Assembly (NCBI GenBank): GCA_029256185.1
Contig: JAQSYI010000026.1
Coordinates: 1 to 64,000, forward strand
Source: Paenibacillaceae bacterium
GTDB lineage: Bacteria; Bacillota; Bacilli; Paenibacillales; NBRC-103111
Direction: 5' to 3'
DNA length: 64,000 bases
The notes beneath the pieces were generated by a model, which saw only the letters and a program-made list of their open reading frames with translations, did not search any database and was not told where the DNA came from. The position numbers were made by a program, and so were the translations under genes. Below, piece by piece: positions 33,001 through 41,044 of this stretch. Position 1 is the first letter of the stretch; each line of letters starts with the position of its first letter.

Positions 33001-33428
33001 ATGAACACCTGCCGGTCTGTCCAGCCCTCCGGCACAGTAAAGCCGGTCCGGTAGCACCCCACCGGGTTGATGCCCCGCTCGATGAAGGGAGGATGCAGCG
33101 TCCCCGCATCAGGATGAAACGGATACCGGACATTGCTGTAAATCGGCCGGTCGTACCCCTGCAGCTGCCAGTTGCCCGGTACTTCCACTTCCCCCCACTG
33201 TTCATCGTGGTAATGATCCGCGTAGAACGCCTCCGGCACCCGACTTTCATCTTCAGCCAGAAAAAACTTCCACCGGCCATTCAGCAATTGCTCGAATGCC
33301 CTCTCCCCGCTCAGAGCAGAGGCGGCATCGGGAAAAATGCGCATGGCGCTATGATAAGGCTCTTTATTGACCCCCAGCACTTGGGGATTTTCCCATTCGG
33401 CCAATATCCGCTTCCCCTGATTCCACAT
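30021..33428 (-). CDS. lacZ: Beta-galactosidase, GH2 family
   Basis: 1135 residues; ATG at 33428 with AGGGGA upstream. Domain order is that of E. coli LacZ: sugar-binding jelly roll, Ig-like, TIM barrel, Ig-like, then beta-sandwich. Acid/base Glu499 lies in IIWSMGNEVGEGE and nucleophile Glu560 in VTNEYAHAMGN. Unusual points: a Gly/Ser/Pro-rich insertion at about residues 273-318 (GTSAGKSDGTSEGTPND...) inside the first Ig-like domain, and a C-terminal tail of about 65 disordered residues after the domain ends near 1070. No signal peptide, so it is cytoplasmic. Large plus-strand open frames opposite this gene are shadows. Confidence 0.95.
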   Translation of the reverse strand: MWNQGKRILAEWENPQVLGVNKEPYHSAMRIFPDAASALSGERAFEQLLNGRWKFFLAEDESRVPEAFYADHYHDEQWGEVEVPGNWQLQGYDRPIYSNVRYPFHPDAGTLHPPFIERGINPVGCYRTGFTVPEGWTDRQVFIHFAGVESAFYLWVNGERVGYSQNSMCPAEFNLTPYLREGENQLAVLVYRWSAGSYMEDQDMWRLSGIFRDVYLFSTPSVHLCDFFVRSALDDNYQDAELLITAKVINYAEHPAAAHTVQVLLIAPDGKRVGTSAGKSDGTSEGTPNDIPEGIPVGGIPLVSGVTADPKGSPKPILAGTIRTVELKADIANPHKWSAEEPCLYTVVLVLAGPQGEVLESVSCKTGFRKVEVNAGRLLVNGKAVKLRGVNRQEFDPDLGRAVSEQRMIQDILLMKRHNINAVRMAHYPHQTRFYELCDEYGLYVMDEANHETHAISYRDNVLPGNDPRWLQMALDRAAGMLQRDKNYPSVIIWSMGNEVGEGENVALMAAYCRTLDPTRLIHKRQMNSVADMDSETYPSVEWMIERGRTKPERPFVTNEYAHAMGNAMGNLKEYWEAIEAYDCLIGGFIWEWCDHGLRKKDERGQSWFAYGGDFGDEPNDGNFCIDGIVDPDRNVTSKLHEVKKVYQPVGVEAGNLSIGEVLVRNKHSHVNLNRYDVVWSVAEDGTEICGGELPPLNLEPGSSGRLLIPYPHLEAKPGAEYLLRLSFRLREGTKWAEAGHEVAWEQLGLPLQAGNRTEHAQGLLEHLDTPEGITVCAGQLEVSFAASTGFLHRVLLGGTVLIDEQDGKTHGPRLQAFRAPTDNDKRSTCNLQPNDWSAVGLADLHPSLISMRVIKVLPDRITVLTQHRYAGRMDTGFVQDCAYHILGNGTICLEQFIRPYGNLPLLPRIGITLAVAESFRRLEWYGRGPHESYPDRKAGASVGRYAGLVEEQYEPYIMPQENGNKEDVRWLALTDAAGQGLLIVPEQRVSASAHHYTAADFARALHTNELKPRQAVVVNIDCRQTGLGNRSCGPETMERYRLYPEPVSFTCWFRPYFPGMGDPACAARTRFYCPPMLSAGDGDLSDQRQSESQADEVRGSTGSAPREATKPQPGSGYKDPSDPDAQAAAGYRFT

Positions 33429-33695
33429 GAAACATGTCCCCTAACCTTCATAGATTCATGTCTGCTTATCCAACATGTCAACTTTAATTATAAACACGGC
33501 ATAAGAGCAGGAGAATATGGGATTAATCGGATGTTATATAGGAATATGAAACACATATCCGTGCAGCCCTTGAAAGCGGATGCTTATTGCTGTATGTTGG
33601 AATCTAACATCTCAAGAATTATTGAAATTACAGACGCCAACAGATAAGATGTGGGTGTGGAAGGATCTTCAAGCTGACAAAAGGGGGACCTGCGT

Positions 33696-34325
33696 ATGAG
33701 AAGAAATGAATTTAATGTGGAGGAGCAGGAGGAAATCAAGGCCTTCCTTCAGGAAATGTCCTTCGGCTATCTGGCAACCGCCGGTGCAGACGGCTGGCCT
33801 CATCTCACGCCGCTGAACTACGTCTATGTGAACGGCCATATTTACTTTCATGGCTCCCACAAAGGAAGCAAGATGAAGGAAATCGCGGCTTCCGGCAAGG
33901 TTGCTTTTGCCGTGGCCAAGGAGTACGCCATTATTCCGTCTTATTACACAGACCCTGCAATGGCCTGTCCCGCCTCAGCCTTCTTCAAGTCCGTGCATAT
34001 CCGCGGCATGGCGGAGGCCGTCTCCGACCTTCAGGAGAAAGCGGAGGTTTTGAGCGCGCTGATGGAAAAGCTCCAGCCGGAGGGTGGTTATGATCCCATC
34101 ACCCCGGACGATTCCCGTTACATGCGGGAACTGAAAGCAGTGGCCGTAGTCCGTGTCACAATTGATGAGCTGACAGCCAAATTCAAGTTTGGGCAGAATA
34201 TGGCGGCGGAGCATCGGGATTCCGTTGTTGCCGGGCTTCAGGAGCGCGGCCGTCCCGATGATCAGGAAACCGCGGAGCTTATGCGCAAGTATTGTCCCGT
34301 GCACCGGGAAAATCCTCCGCAATGA
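33696..34325 (+). CDS. Pyridoxamine 5'-phosphate oxidase family protein (FMN split barrel)
   Basis: 209 residues; ATG at 33696 with GGGGG upstream. MSFGYLATAGADGWPHLTPLNYVYVNGHIYFHGSHKGSKMKEI is the typical start of the NimA-like branch, shown here as family resemblance: strand, FMN-phosphate-binding H-G-S-x-x-G-S-K, then the conserved VAFAVAKE. It probably binds FMN or heme and reduces a small molecule. Transcribed divergently from lacZ. Confidence 0.8.
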   Translation: MRRNEFNVEEQEEIKAFLQEMSFGYLATAGADGWPHLTPLNYVYVNGHIYFHGSHKGSKMKEIAASGKVAFAVAKEYAIIPSYYTDPAMACPASAFFKSVHIRGMAEAVSDLQEKAEVLSALMEKLQPEGGYDPITPDDSRYMRELKAVAVVRVTIDELTAKFKFGQNMAAEHRDSVVAGLQERGRPDDQETAELMRKYCPVHRENPPQ

Positions 34326-34655
34326 GTATCCGGGGATCAGCAATCCCGGACTCAGGCGCTCTTATGTGACTCGCCTGCCCCTCATCCAGGGGATTTCGGC
34401 CCAACAAAGTCTTCCATTTGATCCAAAGCCCTGCTTCCTCGTCTTTGCGTTGTGAAGACTTGCCTAACCGCGTGGTACATCCCGGAAGGTTACCGTTTCG
34501 GAAGACTGCCACCTGGTCCTTTTTACGTTGCGGGTTACCGGGAAGTCGATGTTCGATCCCATGCTTGCTCTTGTCATGCTCCGGACGCTTCTCTCTCCAA
34601 AACGATAGAGTGCTGCATTGGTGCAAACACGCCCCAGCTCGGAAAAGGTCCTAAA
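34326..34655. other. Intergenic stretch, no clear gene
   Basis: A plus-strand frame from GTG 34452 reads KTCLTAWYIPEGYRFGRLPP and runs to 34712. It has protein-like composition at first but lacks a ribosome site and runs into the palindrome cluster. It may be a gene remnant. Nothing else was found. Confidence 0.3.
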
Positions 34656-34848
34656 AATAAGACCCCGGTTTTTCCCTTATTGCTCAGACCGGAGGGCATT
34701 TCCGGGAAATAAGACCCTCCTTTTTCCCTTATTCCCTTCAAAATCGCCAAAAATTCGCTCCAAAAAAGATAATAAGGGAAAGTACGTTCCCTTATTCAAG
34801 ACAATCGGCCGATGGGAAGGGCAATAGAGGAAAATCGCTTCCCTTATT
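34656..34848. repeat. Four-palindrome cluster, family II (spacing 52-63-52)
   Basis: Four 26-bp units with ends AATAAG and TTCCCTTATT start at 34656, 34708, 34771 and 34823, at intervals of 52, 63 and 52 bp. The third is perfectly palindromic (AATAAGGGAA, 6 nt, TTCCCTTATT); the others are partly decayed on the left arm. The layout mirrors family I, with a different palindrome. It lies between convergent genes. Confidence 0.85.
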
Positions 34849-35130
34849 TCCCTCGGTACTCTCCAACTTCATTAGGGGGCTTAATGGATACCAATCCGGG
34901 GAAAACCTCTGACCGACCAACCGCAGCCCCCTATAAATGTGCGTGATGAAGAGTCATCCCCTACCTCCATCCGCCGTCTGGGCAGGCATCTGGGGAAGCA
35001 TGGCAGGGAACGGCACCGCAAGCTCCGGTTTTCTCCTCCTGATCTGCTCCGGGCAAGCTCTAATCCCCACCATGACTCCCCAGTCACGGAGTAAGGGGCT
35101 CAGGCTTATACTTTCTGACAATTTGCAAAC

Positions 35131-35164
35131 AGGCCGGCAGCCCTTTTTGCAAGGGCACCGGCCT
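35131..35164. terminator. Hairpin between convergent genes
   Basis: Nested arms AGGCCGG/CCGGCCT and GCCCTT/AAGGGC with a 5-nt loop make a long stem at 35131-35164. T-tracts are weak on both sides. Likely ends transcription of the hydrolase gene. Confidence 0.5.
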
Positions 35165-35204
35165 CTTCACTTCGTACCAATTGCTTCTTGCGTCTCATTT
35201 GAGT

Positions 35205-35270
35205 TGTCCGCTCTCAATGCTTCTTGTGTCCAGCCTGGATTTTGCTCATGTCCGCTCTCAATGCTTCTTG
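35205..35270. repeat. 22-bp direct repeat, 44 bp apart
   Basis: TGTCCGCTCTCAATGCTTCT (extending to TTG) occurs at 35205-35226 and 35249-35270, with partial copies of TTGCTTCTT at 35181 and 35294. It lies immediately after the hydrolase gene. Confidence 0.8.
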
Positions 35271-35291
35271 CGGTCCGTTCTTTCCAACTGC

Positions 35292-37046
35292 TTATTGCTT
35301 CTTCACCCACTGGGCGATATCCTCAATAATCTGCGGAGAAACATTCGATGGCTGTGTATACTCCAATCCGGTGGAAATGCCATCGTACTCGGCCAGCAGA
35401 TGGTTCACTTTGGGATAAGACTTGTATTCCACCCTGCTGTCCGCCTTAAGCGTCTCTTTCCAGCCGTTGAACTCCTTCATGGATACCTGCCAATCGTTCT
35501 CGCCCTGCAGAATCAGCATGGGTACAGACTGGGAGTTAGCTGTTTGGGCCGGTTGGTAGTCCCGTTGCTCGTACCACCAGTAAGCGTCCCCGAGCGGAAA
35601 TTGGGGTGGAAGATTGTCCGCGGAATAGGCAGGGTCCTGAATCATAGCCACAATCTGCTCGTAAGCCGCCGCGGCCATTTCCTGCTGGGCGATCAACTCT
35701 GCCGGCTGGTTGGTCTGCTTCAGCCGCTCCAACGCCTCCCACTGCTGCTCTCGCAGAACGTCGCTGATATTCCCGCTTGGCGCCGCGAGCAGAACAGCTC
35801 CGGCGATAGCTTCCGTCTGGTCGCCCTCCAGCATCAACGGTGCAGCATAGCCGCCCTGGCTATGGCCGACAACGTAGATCCGCTCAGGATCAATCCCGGG
35901 AGTCTCCCGCAGCAGCGCAACCGCCTTGTGCACATCATCCACTGTCTCATTCTGCAGAGTAATCTTGATTCCGGCAGCCAGCTTGGCAGGATGCTCCCGG
36001 GTAATCTTCTCGTACCGGAGCACGGCTATCCCTTTGGATGCCAGTCCCGCGGCCAGATCCTTGAAGGGCTTGGCGCCGCCTATAGCCGAATCTCTGTTAT
36101 TGGGGCCTGATCCGTGCACCAACACCACTGCAGGATAAGTTCCTTCCTCGCGGGGCAGCGTCAAGGTGCCCGGCAGAGCGAACACCCCTGTCCCCACCAC
36201 CACTTCCTGTTCCTTGTACGTCTCAGGTTTGTCATATTCCGGAGCCTTGTAAACGGACGGGGCAGGAGCATTGCTTAGCGTATAATCATCCACCATACCC
36301 TTGCTGTCAAACCGCACGATCGCCTCCAAAAGTACCGGCGCTGCCTTGGTCTGGTACTGCATCGTCACACTGGTATGCACCCCGTTGCTCTCCGTACTGG
36401 ACGATACCTGCCCCGCGTCCTGTCCCAGCAGCGGCTGAAGCTGGGCGGCAAGCCCGGCCAATTGGGCTTCCTGCATAGTCTTCCGCAACGGTGCGGAACT
36501 CTCGGCCAGAAGCTCCCGGACATGTCCGCGTATCAGATTGTAGAGAAACTGGGACGCTCTTCCTTCCACATCTTCCGCCTTCAATACAAGGGCTTGCCGA
36601 TCGGCATCCCAACCTGTCTCCGTATTCAAAGCCTCGCCGATAAAAACAAGCGGCACCATGGTGCGCTCATTCACAAGCTCTGCACGCCCCCGCATGCTGA
36701 CTGGCTCCCCATTGACGAGGGCATTCTCTTCCCCTATTTTCACGACTATTACCGTCTTGTCTCTGGAAATGCGGACGCTCTGCTCCAGCTCGTCCCATTC
36801 AACCATAGCTCCGAGGGACTCAGCGGCAATCCTCAGCGGCACCGTCACAGCCGCCTCCTTCTGTGCTGCCGGTACAGCAGCAGCTTCGCTGACAGAAGCC
36901 GGAGCGGTCAACCCACTGCCTGCGGTCCCTCCTTCAACTGCCGACGCAGTCCATGCAGGCATGACCAGAACCAAAGCCAACGAGGCTGCAAGCGCCGTTG
37001 CGGCTTTACGCCTGGAGGTACCATTTTTCCCGTAGTGCTTCTTCAC
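35292..37046 (-). CDS. Secreted alpha/beta hydrolase with copper-amine-oxidase-like stalk domain
   Basis: 584 residues from GTG at 37046, chosen because AAAGGAG precedes it and a signal peptide (VKKHYGKNGTSRRK..., cleaved after WTASA) starts there. The part at about residues 45-135 is a copper-amine-oxidase N-terminal-like domain (VPLRIAAESLGAMVEWDE, ERTMVPLVFIGEAL). A DUF3887-like middle follows, then an alpha/beta hydrolase with GHSQGG nucleophile Ser, Asp in LQGENDWQV and His in KVNHLLAEYD. HGSGPNNRD forms the oxyanion region. Probably a surface esterase or peptidase-like hydrolase; substrate unknown. Confidence 0.85.
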   Translation of the reverse strand: MKKHYGKNGTSRRKAATALAASLALVLVMPAWTASAVEGGTAGSGLTAPASVSEAAAVPAAQKEAAVTVPLRIAAESLGAMVEWDELEQSVRISRDKTVIVVKIGEENALVNGEPVSMRGRAELVNERTMVPLVFIGEALNTETGWDADRQALVLKAEDVEGRASQFLYNLIRGHVRELLAESSAPLRKTMQEAQLAGLAAQLQPLLGQDAGQVSSSTESNGVHTSVTMQYQTKAAPVLLEAIVRFDSKGMVDDYTLSNAPAPSVYKAPEYDKPETYKEQEVVVGTGVFALPGTLTLPREEGTYPAVVLVHGSGPNNRDSAIGGAKPFKDLAAGLASKGIAVLRYEKITREHPAKLAAGIKITLQNETVDDVHKAVALLRETPGIDPERIYVVGHSQGGYAAPLMLEGDQTEAIAGAVLLAAPSGNISDVLREQQWEALERLKQTNQPAELIAQQEMAAAAYEQIVAMIQDPAYSADNLPPQFPLGDAYWWYEQRDYQPAQTANSQSVPMLILQGENDWQVSMKEFNGWKETLKADSRVEYKSYPKVNHLLAEYDGISTGLEYTQPSNVSPQIIEDIAQWVKKQ

Positions 37047-37242
37047 TAGGCAATCACTCCTTTTGGATAATATTAAATATTTCGACAAACATCTAAATGT
37101 CCTGTCTTTAGGATAACTATTCTCCTCTCCCGCGTCAAGCACATTCTGTTGCCAGCCGCCGCCCGTTCCTCTGCTGCTCAGCAAAAATGCCGAAAAAGAA
37201 CTGGGATTATGAACTCCTTTAACAATGGCCGGACACCCTATA

Positions 37243-37279
37243 CAAAAGAAACGCGCAGAGACAGACCGCTCTGCGCGTT
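37243..37279 (-). terminator. Terminator of the aldose-epimerase gene
   Basis: Perfect 11-bp arms AACGCGCAGAG (37250-37260) and CTCTGCGCGTT (37269-37279); on the minus strand followed by TCTTTTG. The stem starts 5 nt after the stop. Confidence 0.85.
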
Positions 37280-37284
37280 GGAAG

Positions 37285-38277
37285 CTATTTTACATAAAAA
37301 CGTGCTGTTTCCTCCCAAATCTCTCCCGGTGCCAGACCGAACAGGCCAATCTCCTCTGCCGGCAGATCGGTATTGGGTGCATTGACCAGATTGATCTGAG
37401 GCTCAGGACAGAAAAACTTGCCGCATGCGCCGTTGTTCCAGATCATCCACTGCTTGTAGGAGGTGCCTACATCGTATACCAGCGTTACACCCTCCTTCTT
37501 GTCGGTCAATTCCATCCGGTTGCGCCCGCCTTGAGTCGCCACGGTATAGTGATTGTCCAGCACCTGGAAGTAGGGGTTGACTCCTTCATTCTTCATGGCC
37601 TCTTCTTCACGGGACAAGGGCAGATACCGTCCGGTGGGAAGGGTGCGCTCGCTCATTTCCCACCGCTGTCCGATGGTCGCCTTCAGCAGATAATCTTCCG
37701 CAGAGCTACCCGGTGCAAACGGGGCATTAATCGCGGTATGAAAGGCGATCAGGCACGGCATTTCTTCCTGCCCGTCATTTTTGACGAACAGATGCTGGGC
37801 CAGACCGTTCTCGCTAAGGGTATACTTGAGCTTCATGGTGAATTTGAACGGGAGATGCTGATGCACAATATGGCCCACATCCACCTTCAACGCCACCGTG
37901 ACGAAGCTCTCAGCTGCGCCGGCGCCGAATTCCTCTACAGTCCACGGAACTGTATGAACATAGCCGTGGATATGATTGCCGCCCTTCGGATCATTGACCG
38001 GAAGCTGATAAGTTGTTCCTCTCCACGGGAACTTGCCGTCCTCATAACGGTTGGGAGGGAACAGAATAGGAACCCCGTGTGCGCCCGGCTTGGTCCGGAA
38101 AGCATCCATTTCGTCCGCCGCGGGCTCCCGCAGGAACCGGTAACCGGTTTGCGTGTCCCGGAATGCCAGCATGTTGCCTCCAACCCCGGGAACCAACGCC
38201 GCTTCGTAACGCCCCGCCTTCAACCAAACCGCCTGCTCGTCGTTAAACTCGCCCATATAAGCCTGATAAGCTGACAT
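37285..38277 (-). CDS. Aldose 1-epimerase family protein
   Basis: 330 residues from ATG at 38277 (MSAYQAYMG), seven bases after AAGGAG; the ATG two codons earlier abuts that site. Beta-sandwich epimerase fold: LVPGVGGNMLAFRD, HGVPILFPPNRYEDGKF, NHIHGYVHTVPW with conserved His residues, and PEPQINLVNAPN near the C-terminus. Interconverts anomers of a sugar or sugar phosphate. Next to KduI and LacZ, so probably part of sugar catabolism; exact substrate unknown. Confidence 0.88.
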   Translation of the reverse strand: MSAYQAYMGEFNDEQAVWLKAGRYEAALVPGVGGNMLAFRDTQTGYRFLREPAADEMDAFRTKPGAHGVPILFPPNRYEDGKFPWRGTTYQLPVNDPKGGNHIHGYVHTVPWTVEEFGAGAAESFVTVALKVDVGHIVHQHLPFKFTMKLKYTLSENGLAQHLFVKNDGQEEMPCLIAFHTAINAPFAPGSSAEDYLLKATIGQRWEMSERTLPTGRYLPLSREEEAMKNEGVNPYFQVLDNHYTVATQGGRNRMELTDKKEGVTLVYDVGTSYKQWMIWNNGACGKFFCPEPQINLVNAPNTDLPAEEIGLFGLAPGEIWEETARFYVK

Positions 38278-38368
38278 TGTCATTCTCCTTATCCGTAATT
38301 ACTTCATACCCTTCAAAGAATACCATGTCCCCAAACCATGTCAAGCCGCCGGGCCAGCCGTTGTACAA

Positions 38369-38402
38369 GCAAAAGCCCCCGCTTGTGTCGAAGCGGAGGC
38401 TT
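38369..38402 (-). terminator. Terminator of kduI
   Basis: Arms AAGCCCCCGCTT (38373-38384) and AAGCGGAGGCTT (38391-38402), one wobble pair; on the minus strand followed by TTGCTTG. It lies about 48 nt after the kduI stop. Confidence 0.75.
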
Positions 38403-38449
38403 GAATCAGCGCTTCCCTTGCCGGAAGCCCTGCAGAAGCAACAGAACTG

Positions 38450-39286
38450 TTAACGGATCTCCGTCATAGGAACGCCGTCCATATCGTCGAAGGTTTGGTT
38501 CTCGCCGGCCATGCCCCAGATGAAGGTATAAGCTGTAGTGCCTACGCCGGAATGGATGGACCAGCTAGGGGAAATCACGGCTTCCTGGTTGCGCGTTACG
38601 ATGTGGCGGGTTTCCTGAGGTTGTCCCATCATGTGGAACACGACTCCGTTCTCCGGCATATCGAAGTACAGATATACTTCCATTCTGCGCTCGTGCGTAT
38701 GGCAAGGCATGGTATTCCACATGTTGCCCGGATCAAGCTGGGTCAGACCCATAACCAATTGGCAGCTCTTGATGCCGTTCTCGTGAATGTATTGATAGAT
38801 GGTGCGTTCGTTGGAGGTTTCGATGGAGCCCAGATGACGGGGATTGGCTTCCTTCTGGGAAGCCTTCACAGTCGGATACTCCTTGTGCGCCGGAGTGGAG
38901 TTCAAGTAGAACTTGGCAGGGCTTGCCGCATCGGCGCTCTCGAAGCTCACTTCCTTGGCTCCCAGGCCGACATACAGACAGTCCTTGTTGTCCAGCTCAT
39001 ATGCAACTCCGTCCACAAAGACAGTGCCCTTGGCTCCAATGTTGATGACGCCCAGCTCGCGGCGGGCCAGGAAGAACTCCGCGCCGATATCCTTCTTAGG
39101 CGCTTCCAGCTTGACAGGCTCACTGACAGGTACAGCGGCACCTGTGATGAAACGGTCATTATGGCTGTATACCAGGCGGAGCTCGCCGGGAACGAACAGT
39201 CCTTGAATCAGGAAGTCATTGCGCAGCTGCTCCGTATCATACTTCTTCACATCGCGGGGGTGGTTGGAATAACGGATTTCCATCAT
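38450..39286 (-). CDS. kduI: 5-dehydro-4-deoxy-D-glucuronate isomerase
   Basis: 278 residues; ATG at 39286 (a second ATG follows at once) with GAGGAGG upstream. KduI cupin signature: EIRYSNHPRDVKKYDTEQLR at the start, NTMPCHTHERRMEVYLYFD with the zinc-binding histidines and Glu, and SPSWSIHSGVGTTAY with the last His. It isomerises the keto-sugar from pectin or glycosaminoglycan breakdown. No kduD or lyase is nearby, so it stands alone. The upstream region holds three phased CGTTCAT boxes, likely operator sites. Confidence 0.96.
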   Translation of the reverse strand: MMEIRYSNHPRDVKKYDTEQLRNDFLIQGLFVPGELRLVYSHNDRFITGAAVPVSEPVKLEAPKKDIGAEFFLARRELGVINIGAKGTVFVDGVAYELDNKDCLYVGLGAKEVSFESADAASPAKFYLNSTPAHKEYPTVKASQKEANPRHLGSIETSNERTIYQYIHENGIKSCQLVMGLTQLDPGNMWNTMPCHTHERRMEVYLYFDMPENGVVFHMMGQPQETRHIVTRNQEAVISPSWSIHSGVGTTAYTFIWGMAGENQTFDDMDGVPMTEIR

Positions 39287-39347
39287 GATAAGATTTCCTC
39301 CTCAAAAGTAGTTGTTGGGCTGGCCAAAAAAATATACGTTTGATCAA

Positions 39348-39396
39348 CGTTCATTCTCGTTCATTAGAACATTATCTACGTTCATATGGTACCATA
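39348..39396. promoter_or_regulatory. Phased CGTTCAT boxes and palindrome before kduI
   Basis: CGTTCAT occurs at 39348, 39358 and 39379, spaced 10 and 21 bp (one and two helical turns). Overlapping the last is a perfect palindrome ATATGGTACCATAT (39383-39396). The position between divergent kduI and the aminotransferase suggests a shared operator region. Confidence 0.55.
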
Positions 39397-39584
39397 TTTC
39401 GAACGGGAATACCAGATGGCTTATTTTTTTCACATTTTCACGGAGTGACGCATTGCTCTGAAAGTGATATAATATTGGCTAATGTTTAAGGCAATTTGGC
39501 ACATGATTTGGCCCGTTTTCATTATTGCCTCCGGGCTTCATAATTATTGAAAAAAATATGTTAAGTTTAGGAAGGATGACCACC

Positions 39585-40892
39585 ATGCACCCTCTTGCAC
39601 AGAAGCTCAATGAAACCATCGAGAAGAACAGTCCCCATCTGTATGAAATGCTCTCTGATCTGGGCAAACTGATCTATTTCCCCAAGGAAGGCATTCTCAG
39701 CCAGTCTGCCGAAGCGAAAGTGAAGGCCAAGACTTATAACGCCACCATCGGCACCGCACTGGAGAACGGCCAGCCCATGCATCTGAAGGTCATTCAGGAC
39801 ACCTTGTCCGCCTATGCGCCGAAGGATCTGTACGAATATGCCCCCCCTGCGGGCAAGCCCGAGCTCCGCGCCGCCTGGAGAAGCAAGCTGCTGCTTGACA
39901 ACCCCAGCATGGAAGGCAAGAGCTACGGCAACCCTATCGCCACCAATGCCTTGACTCACGGTCTGAGCATTGTAGCCGACCTGTTCGCCGGTCCGGGGGA
40001 TGCGGTTATTATTCCTGATAAGAACTGGGAAAACTATGAGTTGACCTTCTCCATCCGCCGCGGGGCGGAAATGGTTTATTATCCTCTGTACAACGCGGAA
40101 GGCTCCTTCAATGACCAAGGGCTGAAGAATGCGATTCTGGCCCAGAAGCCGCAAGGCAAAGCGATCGTGCTGCTCAATTTCCCCAATAACCCTACCGGCT
40201 ACACACCGAATGTTGAAGAAGGGCGCCGGATCGTAGAAGCAATCCAGGCAGGCGCAGAAGCCGGAATCAACGTTGTTGTCGTAACCGACGATGCGTATTT
40301 CGGGCTGTTCTTTGAGGATTCCCTGCAAGAATCCCTGTTCGGCTCCCTGGCCGGACTCCATCCGAGAATTCTGGCCATCAAGGTGGACGGAGCTACCAAG
40401 GAAGAGTATGTTTGGGGCTTCCGCGTGGGCTTCATCACCTATGCCGATCCCAATGATGCCGTGCTGGCCGCTCTGGAGCAGAAGACCATGGGCATCATCC
40501 GCGCCACCATCTCAAGTGGTCCCCACCCTTCCCAGACCTTCGTGCTGAAGGCCCTGCAATCGCCTGATTTCGCTGCCCAGCGCAAGGAAAAGTTCCTGAT
40601 CATGAAGGGCCGCGCCAACAAAGTCAAGGATGTGCTGGATACCGGCAAGTATGTGTCTGCCTGGGACTACTATCCCTTCAACTCCGGCTATTTCATGTGC
40701 CTCAAGCTGAAGACTGTCAACGCCGAGCAGCTTCGTCTTCACCTGCTGGATCAGTATGGTGTGGGCACCATTGCTTTGGGTGAAACCGACCTTCGCGTAG
40801 CCTTCTCCTGCATTGAAGAAGCGAATGTGGAGCATCTGTTCGAATTGATCCATCAAGGAGTCAAGGATTTGGAAAAGGTAGCCGTCCAGTAA
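39585..40892 (+). CDS. Aminotransferase class I/II (PLP-dependent)
   Basis: 435 residues from ATG at 39585 (MHPLAQKLNE), nine bases after AGGAAGG; the ATG at 39576 directly abuts that site. Fold type I marks: ATNALTHGLSIVADLFAGPGD, LLNFPNNPTGYTP, VTDDAYFGLFF, and the PLP lysine in KVDGATKEEYVWGFRVGF. It transfers an amino group between an amino acid and a 2-oxoacid; the substrate cannot be told. Transcribed divergently from kduI, ended by a terminator of the dispersed CTGGCGGAAGA family. Confidence 0.9.
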   Translation: MHPLAQKLNETIEKNSPHLYEMLSDLGKLIYFPKEGILSQSAEAKVKAKTYNATIGTALENGQPMHLKVIQDTLSAYAPKDLYEYAPPAGKPELRAAWRSKLLLDNPSMEGKSYGNPIATNALTHGLSIVADLFAGPGDAVIIPDKNWENYELTFSIRRGAEMVYYPLYNAEGSFNDQGLKNAILAQKPQGKAIVLLNFPNNPTGYTPNVEEGRRIVEAIQAGAEAGINVVVVTDDAYFGLFFEDSLQESLFGSLAGLHPRILAIKVDGATKEEYVWGFRVGFITYADPNDAVLAALEQKTMGIIRATISSGPHPSQTFVLKALQSPDFAAQRKEKFLIMKGRANKVKDVLDTGKYVSAWDYYPFNSGYFMCLKLKTVNAEQLRLHLLDQYGVGTIALGETDLRVAFSCIEEANVEHLFELIHQGVKDLEKVAVQ

Positions 40893-40899
40893 GCGGCGT

Positions 40900-40943
40900 A
40901 AAAAGACCTGGCGGAAGATCGATAATCACCTTCAGGTCTTTTT
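40900..40943 (+). terminator. Terminator of the aminotransferase gene
   Basis: Arms AAAAAGACCT (40900-40909) and AGGTCTTTTT (40934-40943), with GAAG/CTTC inside. It shares the core CCTGGCGGAAGA with hairpins at 3959 and 45050. Confidence 0.8.
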
Positions 40944-40978
40944 ATGCTGCCGGGCCATCCTTTCTCATTTTTTAATGC

Positions 40979-41024
40979 AAACGCCGTCCGGTGCGCATAA
41001 GCCAAGCGCAGCCGGACGGCGTTT
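40979..41024 (-). terminator. Terminator of the methyltransferase gene
   Basis: Perfect 13-bp arms AAACGCCGTCCGG (40979-40991) and CCGGACGGCGTTT (41012-41024), 20 nt after the methyltransferase stop. It faces the aminotransferase terminator. Confidence 0.75.
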
Positions 41025-41044
41025 ATTGATATGAGGTTGTACGG

